Positions 7,001 to 14,809 of a DNA stretch of 37,524 nucleotides are shown piece by piece (within the stretch, counting starts at the first letter, position 1; every line of letters begins with the position of its first letter). The DNA comes from Trabulsiella guamensis ATCC 49490 (GTDB taxonomy: Bacteria > Pseudomonadota > Gammaproteobacteria > Enterobacterales > Enterobacteriaceae), in NCBI RefSeq assembly GCF_000734965.1, contig NZ_JMTB01000019.1, positions 1-37,524 on the forward strand. The letters run 5' to 3'. The position numbers and the translations under genes are program-made. The notes beneath the pieces were generated by a model. It had not been told where the DNA came from and made no database searches. It was given only the letters and a program-made list of their open reading frames with translations.

Positions 7001-7451
7001 ATGGACTCCTGCTGCGGCTGTAGCATCTATTGGTTCATTCGGTGGCGCAGCGGCGATAGGCATTGCGGCTCTTGTTGCAGCTCTTGCTATGGCAGGAGGA
7101 CTTGCCGGAAAGCGCAAAAACGGCGGTCCGGTATCTGCAGGAAGCATGTACCAGGTAGGTGAGGGCGGTATGCCAGAAATCTACCGTGCCAGTACCGGCA
7201 AACAGTACATGATCCCCGGCGATAATGGGCGCGTCATCAGCAATAAGGATATATCAGGAGGGAGTTCAGGCGGAATTGTCGTATATAATAACGTCCAAAA
7301 CTATACCAGTTCTTCGGTTGATTCACAGTCTAGAGTTAATAATGATGGATCTATAACGATTGATACTATCGTTGCTGACATCAACCAAGGGGGCCGTATT
7401 AGTCAGGCTATACAGAATAACCATCAAGCACCAAGAAAGGCGAGGGAATAA
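4047..7451 (+). CDS. Tail tape measure protein, 1134 aa
   Basis: Residues about 70-260 hold the tape measure N-terminal domain ([16 protein letters not shown] ... [39 protein letters not shown]). Coiled-coil stretches rich in Ala, Gln, Glu and Arg fill about 310-400 and 600-900. A hydrophobic segment lies near 410-430, and a large Ala/Gly-rich hydrophobic region near 950-1030 is probably the part released into the host membrane. The protein sets tail length and acts during DNA ejection. SD GGGAG precedes ATG 4047. The stop overlaps the next ATG by one base (TAATG), so the two genes are coupled. Confidence 0.93.
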   Translation: [1134 protein letters not shown]

Positions 7452-7678
7452 TGGAGATTGGACCAGGCGAAAAAGGGAGTATCGAACTTCCGTTGGGTGA
7501 AAAGACAGCATTGAAACATAATCGACCTGTGACATACCAAGTTGAGACAGTCGGTGGATCTTTAATTGAAGTGGAAGTGCCAGGAGGCGTTGAGTTCAAT
7601 ATCACGAGTGCTGGTGACATTAAGGCCGTGAATGTCAATATATACGATGCCCCGAGGGGTCCATCTGAGGTTGTTTGA
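7451..7678 (+). CDS. Small tail protein of unknown function, 75 aa
   Basis: It starts in the tape measure stop (TAATG), indicating translational coupling. It is beta-rich with no membrane segment. I do not recognise the family. Position suggests a tail-tip or chaperone function during assembly of the tape measure and tip complex. A terminator-like hairpin follows at once. Confidence 0.6.
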   Translation: MEIGPGEKGSIELPLGEKTALKHNRPVTYQVETVGGSLIEVEVPGGVEFNITSAGDIKAVNVNIYDAPRGPSEVV

Positions 7679-7682
7679 ATAT

Positions 7683-7704
7683 ACCCGCTTAGGCGGGTTT
7701 TTTT
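7683..7704 (+). terminator. Intergenic terminator-like hairpin
   Basis: ACCCGC/GCGGGT stem with TTAG loop followed by seven T. In the late operon it would be read through by the antiterminated polymerase. Confidence 0.7.
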
Positions 7705-7723
7705 ATTGGCTGGAGAATGGTAA

Positions 7724-8218
7724 ATGCCTATTCCATACCCTGAATGGCTACCGCTGGCGCAAAAAAGTAAGACCCCGACTACGGATACCGGTTTTCGCGT
7801 TGACCAGCCAACGGTCGGCGCGCCGATATTCCAGAAGCTAACTGATGACCTGAAAACCGGGTTCTCGCTGACGTGGATATTCACCCAGGCTCAGCATCGG
7901 GCGTTTATGCAGTGGCTACGCAGTCCAAACTATCTGGATAACTGTAATCAATGGTTTACGATGCTGGTCGGTACTGGAAGCGGTGATGCAGGCGTTGAAT
8001 TGCAGGAATTACACTTCCTTTCGTGGCCAACATGGTCGCAATCAGGCTCAGTTTATACCTGGAACGGTGAAGTCATCACTCGCAATCTGGTTAACTCCGA
8101 TGACGATTTTGACGACATTATTGTTGAGCTTCCTCCGCCGTGGGCTTCATGGCTGGACATAATCGTTACCGGTTATCCTGATGACCGCGATCTGGAAAGT
8201 CTTCCGAGGGTACCGTAA
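7724..8218 (+). CDS. Distal tail (tail-tip) protein, 164 aa
   Basis: It lies between the tape measure and the DUF1833 gene, the place of lambda gpM-like distal tail proteins. The motif FSLTWIFTQAQHRAFMQWLRS is typical of minor tail proteins at this position. SD CTGGAG precedes ATG 7724. The stop overlaps the next start (TAATG at 8216-8220). The function, a hub between tube and tip, is inferred from order. Confidence 0.65.
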   Translation: MPIPYPEWLPLAQKSKTPTTDTGFRVDQPTVGAPIFQKLTDDLKTGFSLTWIFTQAQHRAFMQWLRSPNYLDNCNQWFTMLVGTGSGDAGVELQELHFLSWPTWSQSGSVYTWNGEVITRNLVNSDDDFDDIIVELPPPWASWLDIIVTGYPDDRDLESLPRVP

Positions 8219-8688
8219 TGCCGACACTCCGAGAATTTCAGAGCCAGAGGCCGAACAGGATCCTGTACGAAACCATCACCTTCTACAACGAGACATTCGG
8301 CTACGTTCGCCTGGTTAACAACCAGATTTTCCCCAAAACGCTCGGCGGTCAGGTTTATACGCCTTGCCGCATGGAGTTAACCGAAAGCCAGCAGAGCAAC
8401 ACTCCGATTCTTGACTGCACGGTAAAGTTTGGTCGCCTTGCTCAGGACTTCAAGCAGCAACTCAAACTCTGGAAATCCTACTCGCGTATCACGCCAATCT
8501 CTGCGACGTATCAACAATTCGATTCTGCTGACATGAGCACAGCGATCAAGTCATGGACGCTATACGTCAGTGATTGCTCGATGGATGACAAGGACGTCAC
8601 CTGCAGCCTTACACGCGTCAATCCATTAAACCGTAATGTCGGCCGTCTCTATACGGTCGAGGAATACCCTGGACTGCAAAATGTTTAA
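8218..8688 (+). CDS. DUF1833-family minor tail protein, 156 aa
   Basis: The pattern (N-terminal PTLREFQSQRP, central YTPCRMELTESQ, C-terminal YTVEEYPGL) matches DUF1833 phage tail-tip proteins, which play the role of lambda gpL. It is coupled to its upstream neighbour by a one-base overlap and to the downstream NlpC/P60 gene by an eight-base overlap (ATGTTTAA). Confidence 0.8.
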   Translation: MPTLREFQSQRPNRILYETITFYNETFGYVRLVNNQIFPKTLGGQVYTPCRMELTESQQSNTPILDCTVKFGRLAQDFKQQLKLWKSYSRITPISATYQQFDSADMSTAIKSWTLYVSDCSMDDKDVTCSLTRVNPLNRNVGRLYTVEEYPGLQNV

Positions 8689-9100
8689 AGACGAATTTAT
8701 TGACCTGGTGATCGGAATCCCATGGGTTAACCGTGCCTGCTCGTTTGAAGAAGCAGATTGCTGGGGGCTTGTTCTGCTTTATTACCGTCATGTTCTCGGA
8801 ATTGAAATCAGTCAGTCTCCGGATTACGAAAACGGAAGCGATTTTTCTGTCTGCTATGGCACTGACGCCGTCTACTGGCTCCAGACTGAGACTTTCACAG
8901 AGGGCGGAATATTCGTCGCGTGGATCGGCAGCAGGCCGGTACACGTTGGTCTGGTGATTGATGGTCATGTCCTGCACAGCAGGGGTGAAAACGGACACGT
9001 CAGGAAAGACGCAATACGCACCATTCAGAAGCTTTTCACCAAAGTGGAGTTTTATCGTTATGCCGGTGATCGAAATACAGCGGGTGCCAGGGCTGCCTAA
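8681..9100 (+). CDS. NlpC/P60 tail-tip peptidase, 139 aa
   Basis: The predicted catalytic cysteine is Cys27 in EADCWGLV, and the histidine is His88 in PVHVGLV, both in the usual NlpC/P60 order. It matches the lambda gpK family: a tail-tip cysteine peptidase that probably opens peptidoglycan locally during infection or processes tail proteins. I take ATG 8681 (MFKDEFI), which overlaps the previous stop. A longer frame from 8636 would extend 53 bases into the preceding gene and lacks an SD. The end overlaps the next gene by 41 bases. Confidence 0.85.
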   Translation: MFKDEFIDLVIGIPWVNRACSFEEADCWGLVLLYYRHVLGIEISQSPDYENGSDFSVCYGTDAVYWLQTETFTEGGIFVAWIGSRPVHVGLVIDGHVLHSRGENGHVRKDAIRTIQKLFTKVEFYRYAGDRNTAGARAA

Positions 9101-11543
9101 AGACAGAGCTTTAGTTAATGCCGGAACTGTTTTTTCTGAGTGGCTCGGGCAGGAGAGTTTTCATCGTGATATCAGGATCAACGTCAACGGAATAGAGCTT
9201 CAACCTGACGACGAACTGGCATTTGTCCTGAATGAAAATGACCGGGTAATCATCTTTGATCAGCCTAAAAGTGGCGGCCTGATAGGAACCATCCTCAACC
9301 CGCTAGAGCACCTGAATCCGATTAAATTCACGCAGAAGGTTCTTTCTGCATTAATGCCAAAGCCAAATACTAATGCGGCAAGCGGCAACAGCAAGACATC
9401 GCCGAACAACAGCCTGAAAGGGCAAACTAACATTGCCCGTAACGGAGAGGCAAAACCGGATAACTTTGGTCAGGTAAGAGCTTATCCAGATCTGGTGCAG
9501 GAATCGTTGTTTGAATATGTCAGCAACCTGAAATACATCACTGAGTTGATGTGCTTTGGCATCGGGCGATATGACGTCTCATCCGTGCGTTTCTCAGAGA
9601 CAAATCTCGGATCAATGGCCGGTGCAAGTTACACGGTATATCAGCCAGGTGATGCTATTCCTGTCGTGAATGAAGGATATCAATTCGACGACGTAGACGG
9701 GCAGGAAGTGCCGGGTGTCAACGAAAGCGGTAACTTTCCTATCGAATCCGCTACTGCCAGTACCGTAGTTAGCGGGATTTATGCTGGCGGCCAGATTGCA
9801 ATGAAAATCGAGAAGCAGGCAGACTTCGATTACTTCATGGATCTGACGTTTCCTCACCCGGTAACGTTCACGATAAATATCTCCTATCAGACGACTGGCG
9901 GCACGGTGACCGAGGACATTACGCTTTCTGCCAATCTCATCAGTGCAGTTGAGACAAATGACGGCGCGGTTGTCGATCCGGTTTATTACTACACATTCAC
10001 TTTTAACCGCCTCAGTGGGCCGTCTGTCCCTATTGAGTCGGCAACAATAAACACGACAAAATTCATTCTAAATGACAACGCAGCGCTGATGGTTGGCCCG
10101 TTCTTCTCTCCGGTTCCTTCAACGCAGTTATGGCTGCATACGCAGTCAGGACTCGGCGGCAACAGCGAGACGAACTGGAAAGTGACGATCTGGAAAGTCG
10201 ATGATGACAATAACCAGATTGTGGGAACTGATCAGACGTTTACGTACCGGCAGACAACTCCGCATGACCATACGTCAGAGACATTCTACCGGACAGATAA
10301 GCTCACTCCCGCGGCCGGGTATGGACGTTATGCGATTTCATTCCAGAGAACGGATAACAGTAGCGATGCCAGCCGACTTCAGGTAGAGGAAATCCATGCC
10401 GTCAATATCAGAACAAACGTCGTTCATGCTGAAGAAACGCTTGTGATGATCAAAGTTCGCGCTACCGAAAATGCTACCAGCGGTCGGGACAGGAAATACA
10501 ACGCTCTGATTACCAGGCACGTTATCAGTTACGACATGGAAACTCAGCAGGTTGATTACACAATCAGGCCTTCAAGGAAATTTGCTGATATCGCGCTGCA
10601 TAACTGGTTAGTGGTGGCGCAACAGCCAGAATCAAGCATCGACATATTTGGACTGTACCAGATACAGGCGAAGATAGATGCGATAGATCCTCGGCTCGGA
10701 TATTTCGATTACACCTTCGATGATGAGGACATTTCTCTCGGCTCTCGGATGGAAACGATATGCGATGCCGCAAGCGTGTCAGTGTATGACGATAACGGAG
10801 TCCTGTCGTTTTCAAGGGATGAAAGGAAAACCTCAGCATCGACGATTTTCAACAGGTCAAACACAAAGCCTGACGGTTACTCACTGTCGTATGAAATGAC
10901 ACTTCCAGGAGGCTATGACGGCGTTGAAGTACAGTTCCGTAATCCTGACACGAACAAGCAGGATTTCGTGCGCTACAGGGTGTCTGGAAACACTATCGTT
11001 GAAGGCGCTCCAGTCAAAGCGAAGAAATTCGAGATGCTATATGTCAGAAACCGTTTTCAGGCCGATGAGCGAGCTATCCGTGAATGCAGGAGACTCATAT
11101 ATTCGCGCATGACCATGGCTATTACAGCTATGGCTGACGGGGAATGGGTAAATATTGGTGACATGGTTCAGGTTCCTGATACTTATGACACCAATCAGCA
11201 GGCCGGGTATATCGTCTCGAGGTCGGGCAACGACTTCGAAACCAGCGAGCGCATAAATTTCTCAGGAAGCATGTTTGTCCAGATAACTGACGCTCTCGGT
11301 AACACCTCGGCACGCTATCCTGCATCACAGAGAGCTGATACCCGGTTCGGATTTACTGCGGCAATACCAGCCGTAGAACTAAACCTTTATGACGGAGAAG
11401 ATATTCAGTCACCTTCAAGATATGTCATAGCAACGTCGGAAGAACTGGACGCAGGGCAGTGGACGATCACAGCCAAACAGCCTGGCGGACAGGGAACCAC
11501 GGCACTGACGCTGGCAGAGTACAGCGACAGCATTTACCAATAA
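9060..11543 (+). CDS. TipJ-family host-specificity tail-tip protein, 827 aa
   Basis: Residues about 1-75 form a small ubiquitin/MoaD-like region (RINVNGIELQPDDELAFVLNENDRVIIFDQP) like the lambda gpI-type tail proteins. A hydrophobic Gly/Leu stretch follows (GGLIGTILNPLEHLNP), and then a long beta-rich body typical of lambda gpJ/TipJ proteins, which form the tail-tip hub and contact the host receptor. ATG 9060 (MPVIEIQRVPG) is chosen. The frame is open back to 8958, but that part overlaps the NlpC/P60 gene deeply and looks like out-of-frame sequence. The 41-base overlap with the peptidase gene suggests coupled translation. A fused I-like domain at the N terminus would explain why no separate gpI gene is seen. 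Confidence 0.88.
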   Translation: MPVIEIQRVPGLPKDRALVNAGTVFSEWLGQESFHRDIRINVNGIELQPDDELAFVLNENDRVIIFDQPKSGGLIGTILNPLEHLNPIKFTQKVLSALMPKPNTNAASGNSKTSPNNSLKGQTNIARNGEAKPDNFGQVRAYPDLVQESLFEYVSNLKYITELMCFGIGRYDVSSVRFSETNLGSMAGASYTVYQPGDAIPVVNEGYQFDDVDGQEVPGVNESGNFPIESATASTVVSGIYAGGQIAMKIEKQADFDYFMDLTFPHPVTFTINISYQTTGGTVTEDITLSANLISAVETNDGAVVDPVYYYTFTFNRLSGPSVPIESATINTTKFILNDNAALMVGPFFSPVPSTQLWLHTQSGLGGNSETNWKVTIWKVDDDNNQIVGTDQTFTYRQTTPHDHTSETFYRTDKLTPAAGYGRYAISFQRTDNSSDASRLQVEEIHAVNIRTNVVHAEETLVMIKVRATENATSGRDRKYNALITRHVISYDMETQQVDYTIRPSRKFADIALHNWLVVAQQPESSIDIFGLYQIQAKIDAIDPRLGYFDYTFDDEDISLGSRMETICDAASVSVYDDNGVLSFSRDERKTSASTIFNRSNTKPDGYSLSYEMTLPGGYDGVEVQFRNPDTNKQDFVRYRVSGNTIVEGAPVKAKKFEMLYVRNRFQADERAIRECRRLIYSRMTMAITAMADGEWVNIGDMVQVPDTYDTNQQAGYIVSRSGNDFETSERINFSGSMFVQITDALGNTSARYPASQRADTRFGFTAAIPAVELNLYDGEDIQSPSRYVIATSEELDAGQWTITAKQPGGQGTTALTLAEYSDSIYQ

Positions 11544-11562
11544 GACCAACCTCACCACCTCA

Positions 11563-11588
11563 CCCCGGCCACTGTGTCGGGTTTTTTT
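11563..11588 (+). terminator. Weak terminator before the tailspike gene
   Basis: Short CCCG/CGGG stem with a ten-base loop followed by seven T, between the tail-tip and tailspike genes. The stem is only four to five pairs, so termination would be weak. Confidence 0.45.
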
Positions 11589-11599
11589 ATGGAATAAAT

Positions 11600-13672
11600 A
11601 TGGCCACTACACCCACTCAGTTACCGGTTCCGAGCGAATCACCGATCGACCTGAAATTTAATGCCGGGAAAATTGATGAATTCGTCACTTCTCTTGTGCA
11701 TACATACGTTGACCGTTTTGGCAATGAGCACTACACCATCGAAGGGCTTCGCTGGCTGGCTCAGCAAGCAATTGCTCAATATGGGTGGATCTTGATTGAT
11801 TCATTTCAGGACGGAGCAAATATTACTCTGCCAAATCAGGCATTACGTGATGATGCAACCGGTGAATATTACCGATGGGATGGTTCATTACCTAAATCTG
11901 TTCCGGCAGGCGCTACCCCTGAGACAACTGGTGGTATCGGCGTAGGTGCATGGATTGGCATTGGAGATGCGGCATTACGAACCATGCTTGCAAGCTCAGA
12001 AGATGGTGCAGGTGACTCTCTCATTGCTGTTGTTCAGCCTATCACCGGTGCAGTTCCAACTACCCAGCATAATAAAAACTGGGAGAATCTCAGTGCATGG
12101 GATATTGGCATCCTTCCTAATGACAATGCAGATGCAAGCGCAACGACAAACAGAGCATTATGGCATTCGTGCCAGGCTAATTTAGTTTCATTAGGGCGAT
12201 CTCTTTTCTTTCCTGATGGAGAATACGAATTCGATAACTTTCTTGGGATATCAGAAAGCGGGTTCAAGGTTGAATTCTCGCCAGGTGCAAAGTTTAAGCT
12301 GCTGAACAGCACTTATGTACCATCTAGCCCTTCCGTATCGGTAGGTGCATTTGTAATAATGGGGTATGACTCCAATCTTAACCCGGTAACGGTTTCAGAC
12401 ATTACAATTGTAAGACCTCATATTGACTGTAATTTAATTGTTGGGGAAAATGCTTTTTCTGGCGTTCGTTGCTCAAGGGTTATTGTTGATCTTCCAGTAC
12501 TTGAAAACACAAGGTATACAAATGCGTTGGGAGGAGGAAAGGCGCTTCACTTTGAAGGTGGTACTCAGGAAGAAATAACCATCAACAGACCAGTTATTAA
12601 AAACTGCTCAATGGGATTCTCCATGCAAGGTGCTCCTGATGGCAGCAAGGCATCGAGAGCAATTTCATTGATATCGCCTCAGATGTATAACGTTGATGTG
12701 CCATTCATCATCTACTCACAATATGCATCACCTGAAACAAACACACCACGAACAATGAGTGCATACGTTTCTGACGCATTGCTTCATAACTGTGGAAGCA
12801 TATCTACAGGATTTGCCTCCAGTACTGCAGGTGGGGTTGTATGTAGCGACCGTGGATATGGGCTGTACATTGACGGTATCAATGTTGTAAACGAATCGAC
12901 ATATAACGGCATTGGATCTTTCTGTCGTGGAAGTATGTTTGGTGTAGTAATTAAAAACGCCAGGTTCTTTCATACTTCTGCCATGGCAGTAATTGATACA
13001 ACTCCTGTAGGGTTTGGGTCTCCATCAGGAAGTCTTTTTGCATCATCAATAGATGCTGAAATTGAGGTTAATTGTAATTTAGACTATGTATTTAAAGGTT
13101 CTACGGTAGGTCAATATGGTTCATGTTTATTCGACATCAAACTTAACTTCACAGTTGCAACCGTAACAGGGGTATGTGACTCAAACTCAGGGGCCAGTGT
13201 TTTATCATTCGCTGATATAACTAATTCGGAGACAGGTAAAACCACAGGTTACAGAACACTCAAAAACATGCTGGAAGGAGGCAATGGTGTTGGCCTTACC
13301 ACAAGATATGATGCGCAAGGCACGTGGGTACCAACTGATGTTTCAGGTGCAACTCTGACGTTAACGCTGAACGGACCACAAACATACGTCCGAAATGGTA
13401 ATGTTGTTGTATGCACCATAGATGTCTCATACCCTGCAACCGCTGATGCTTCTGCGGCAGCGATAGGAGGACTTCCGTTCAACTCTGCCACTACCGGGAA
13501 TATGGTTGGAGCCATGATGATTGGCTTTACGGGTGAGGGAGCTCTTTCCAGGGGCGGGGTAAATAGCAATGGAAAGATTCTGAGACTCTACACGGCATCT
13601 GCTCCAATTACCAATGCAACTCTGAACGGAGACAGAATTCAGGGGGTGATTACGTACCTCGCAGGAGAGTAA
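11600..13672 (+). CDS. Tailspike, beta-helix receptor-binding depolymerase, 690 aa
   Basis: Residues 1 to about 130 form the conserved adapter found at the N terminus of many enterobacterial phage tailspikes (IDLKFNAGKIDEFVTS, then ILIDSFQDGANITLPNQALRDDATGEYYRWDGSLPK). The middle, about 165-560, is a right-handed beta-helix (pectate-lyase-like) region, starting with the NDNADASATTNRALWHSC motif that opens such helices. The C-terminal 120 residues are a beta-sandwich with GTWVPTDVSGATLT and VRNGNVVVCTIDVSYP, the trimer or receptor end of tail fibres. Such spikes bind and often hydrolyse O-antigen or capsule; the substrate cannot be told. ATG 11600 is used. The frame is open upstream to 11459 but that part lies in the previous gene. 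Confidence 0.85.
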   Translation: MATTPTQLPVPSESPIDLKFNAGKIDEFVTSLVHTYVDRFGNEHYTIEGLRWLAQQAIAQYGWILIDSFQDGANITLPNQALRDDATGEYYRWDGSLPKSVPAGATPETTGGIGVGAWIGIGDAALRTMLASSEDGAGDSLIAVVQPITGAVPTTQHNKNWENLSAWDIGILPNDNADASATTNRALWHSCQANLVSLGRSLFFPDGEYEFDNFLGISESGFKVEFSPGAKFKLLNSTYVPSSPSVSVGAFVIMGYDSNLNPVTVSDITIVRPHIDCNLIVGENAFSGVRCSRVIVDLPVLENTRYTNALGGGKALHFEGGTQEEITINRPVIKNCSMGFSMQGAPDGSKASRAISLISPQMYNVDVPFIIYSQYASPETNTPRTMSAYVSDALLHNCGSISTGFASSTAGGVVCSDRGYGLYIDGINVVNESTYNGIGSFCRGSMFGVVIKNARFFHTSAMAVIDTTPVGFGSPSGSLFASSIDAEIEVNCNLDYVFKGSTVGQYGSCLFDIKLNFTVATVTGVCDSNSGASVLSFADITNSETGKTTGYRTLKNMLEGGNGVGLTTRYDAQGTWVPTDVSGATLTLTLNGPQTYVRNGNVVVCTIDVSYPATADASAAAIGGLPFNSATTGNMVGAMMIGFTGEGALSRGGVNSNGKILRLYTASAPITNATLNGDRIQGVITYLAGE

Positions 13673-13679
13673 TTGTGGA

Positions 13680-13741
13680 ATCCCCTTCAAGTTTGCTGCT
13701 ATGCTTTTGTCACTAGAAAGCAACACATTCTTGGAGGGGAT
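13680..13741 (+). promoter_or_regulatory. Long hairpin sequestering the SD of the GNAT gene
   Basis: Bases 13680-13691 pair with 13730-13741 over 12 consecutive positions (11 Watson-Crick, one G-U). The 3' arm contains the whole SD GGAGGGG (13733-13739) and ends at the base before ATG 13742. An inner stem TTGCT/AGCAA (13693-13697 with 13719-13723) stacks within. A long transcript from the tail operon would therefore have this SD closed. Only a transcript starting inside the loop, or a change that opens the stem, would allow efficient translation. Confidence 0.75.
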
Positions 13742-14809
13742 ATGCCTGCTACAGTAGGTTTTGCAAGCGATCTGGGTATAAAAGCAGATGATATATGTGA
13801 TTTTTACAACAGAAACTGGCCCAGAAAGATAGCGCTGGCAGACCATGATTTTTATAAATGGCAGTTCATTGACACGCCGGCAAGTAAAGGAACTGATGAA
13901 TGCTGTGTGGCTGTGGATGGAAGTGATGTCGTAGGAATTATGGGGCTTAACGCCCGTGATTTTTACAGTGGTGGAAAAAAAGTTATTGGTTCCGAGCTAA
14001 CCACATGGGTAGTAGCAGAAAAGCACAGGAATAAAGGCTCCGGACCACAAATGATAGACTTCCTGAAGAGTAAGTTCGATGTCATGACAGGGATGGGGAT
14101 TTCGGCTCAGGCTCTTCCTGTATACCTGCGTAGCGGATTTAGATATGTGAAGGCAATACCACGTCATGTCCATGTCATTAACTGGGATAACATTAGTAAT
14201 CACATTGAATCAACACCACTCGCTGCTAAATACGCAAGAAGCCAGGTTGTATTAAGTAAATATACTGCCTCAACAACAGAAGAGCATTTACTTGACAGTA
14301 TCTACAGTGAATTCTCAAAAAATCATTTCTCATTTTCACGATTTAGTAAAGATGTGAAGTGGAGATATGATGATCACCCATACTTCAATTATCACCATTT
14401 TATCGTTAATGGTGACTGTCATGTTTCAGTGAGAATTGACAATGGGATAGATGGGTTCGTTATGGCTCACTGCGTTGATATAGTCGGCAATAAAGATAGT
14501 TATCACTCTGCAATAAGCGCAGCAATAGAATATGCAAAAGAAAATGGAGCTGACGCGATTGACTTCTTTTTCACCAATGCATCTATAAACGCACGTCTTG
14601 ATGCTATGGGACTATTTTCAACATTAGATCATGAATTCTTCAAGTTTCCACACCTGTTTCATCCAGTAGAAATACGAACTCCTGCTACAACATCACTAAT
14701 ATTGTGGTCAAGGAATGAAATGGATGACATGCTAGATATGAGTTTATTACATGTAACAAAGCAGGATGCAGACTTTGACAGGCCTACAATTCAGGGAATG
14801 AAGAAATGA
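13742..14809 (+). CDS. GNAT-family acetyltransferase, probable surface-glycan cargo, 355 aa
   Basis: Residues about 35-145 look like a GNAT domain: DHDFYKWQF, the central strand ELTTWVVAEKHRNKGSG with the acetyl-CoA-binding R/KxxGxG-type loop (HRNKGSGPQ), then GISAQALPVYLRSGFRYVK. A second, GNAT-like half lies at about 195-320 (VKWRYDDHP ... ENGADAIDFFFTNASINARLDAMGLF). This double-GNAT layout is known among enzymes of surface polysaccharide biosynthesis. ATG 13742 is chosen for its strong SD. Its last four bases overlap the deacetylase start (ATGA), so the pair is coupled. Low G+C relative to the tail genes suggests separate acquisition. Modification of host O-antigen or capsule is inferred. 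Confidence 0.7.
   Translation: MPATVGFASDLGIKADDICDFYNRNWPRKIALADHDFYKWQFIDTPASKGTDECCVAVDGSDVVGIMGLNARDFYSGGKKVIGSELTTWVVAEKHRNKGSGPQMIDFLKSKFDVMTGMGISAQALPVYLRSGFRYVKAIPRHVHVINWDNISNHIESTPLAAKYARSQVVLSKYTASTTEEHLLDSIYSEFSKNHFSFSRFSKDVKWRYDDHPYFNYHHFIVNGDCHVSVRIDNGIDGFVMAHCVDIVGNKDSYHSAISAAIEYAKENGADAIDFFFTNASINARLDAMGLFSTLDHEFFKFPHLFHPVEIRTPATTSLILWSRNEMDDMLDMSLLHVTKQDADFDRPTIQGMKK

Noticed and set aside
8958-9059. N-terminal extension of the tail-tip protein
   Set aside because: It would lie wholly inside the NlpC/P60 gene, and the family-like sequence begins at ATG 9060.
11459-11599. N-terminal extension of the tailspike
   Set aside because: It reads through the end of the previous gene and a terminator hairpin; the adapter starts at MATTPTQL (ATG 11600).
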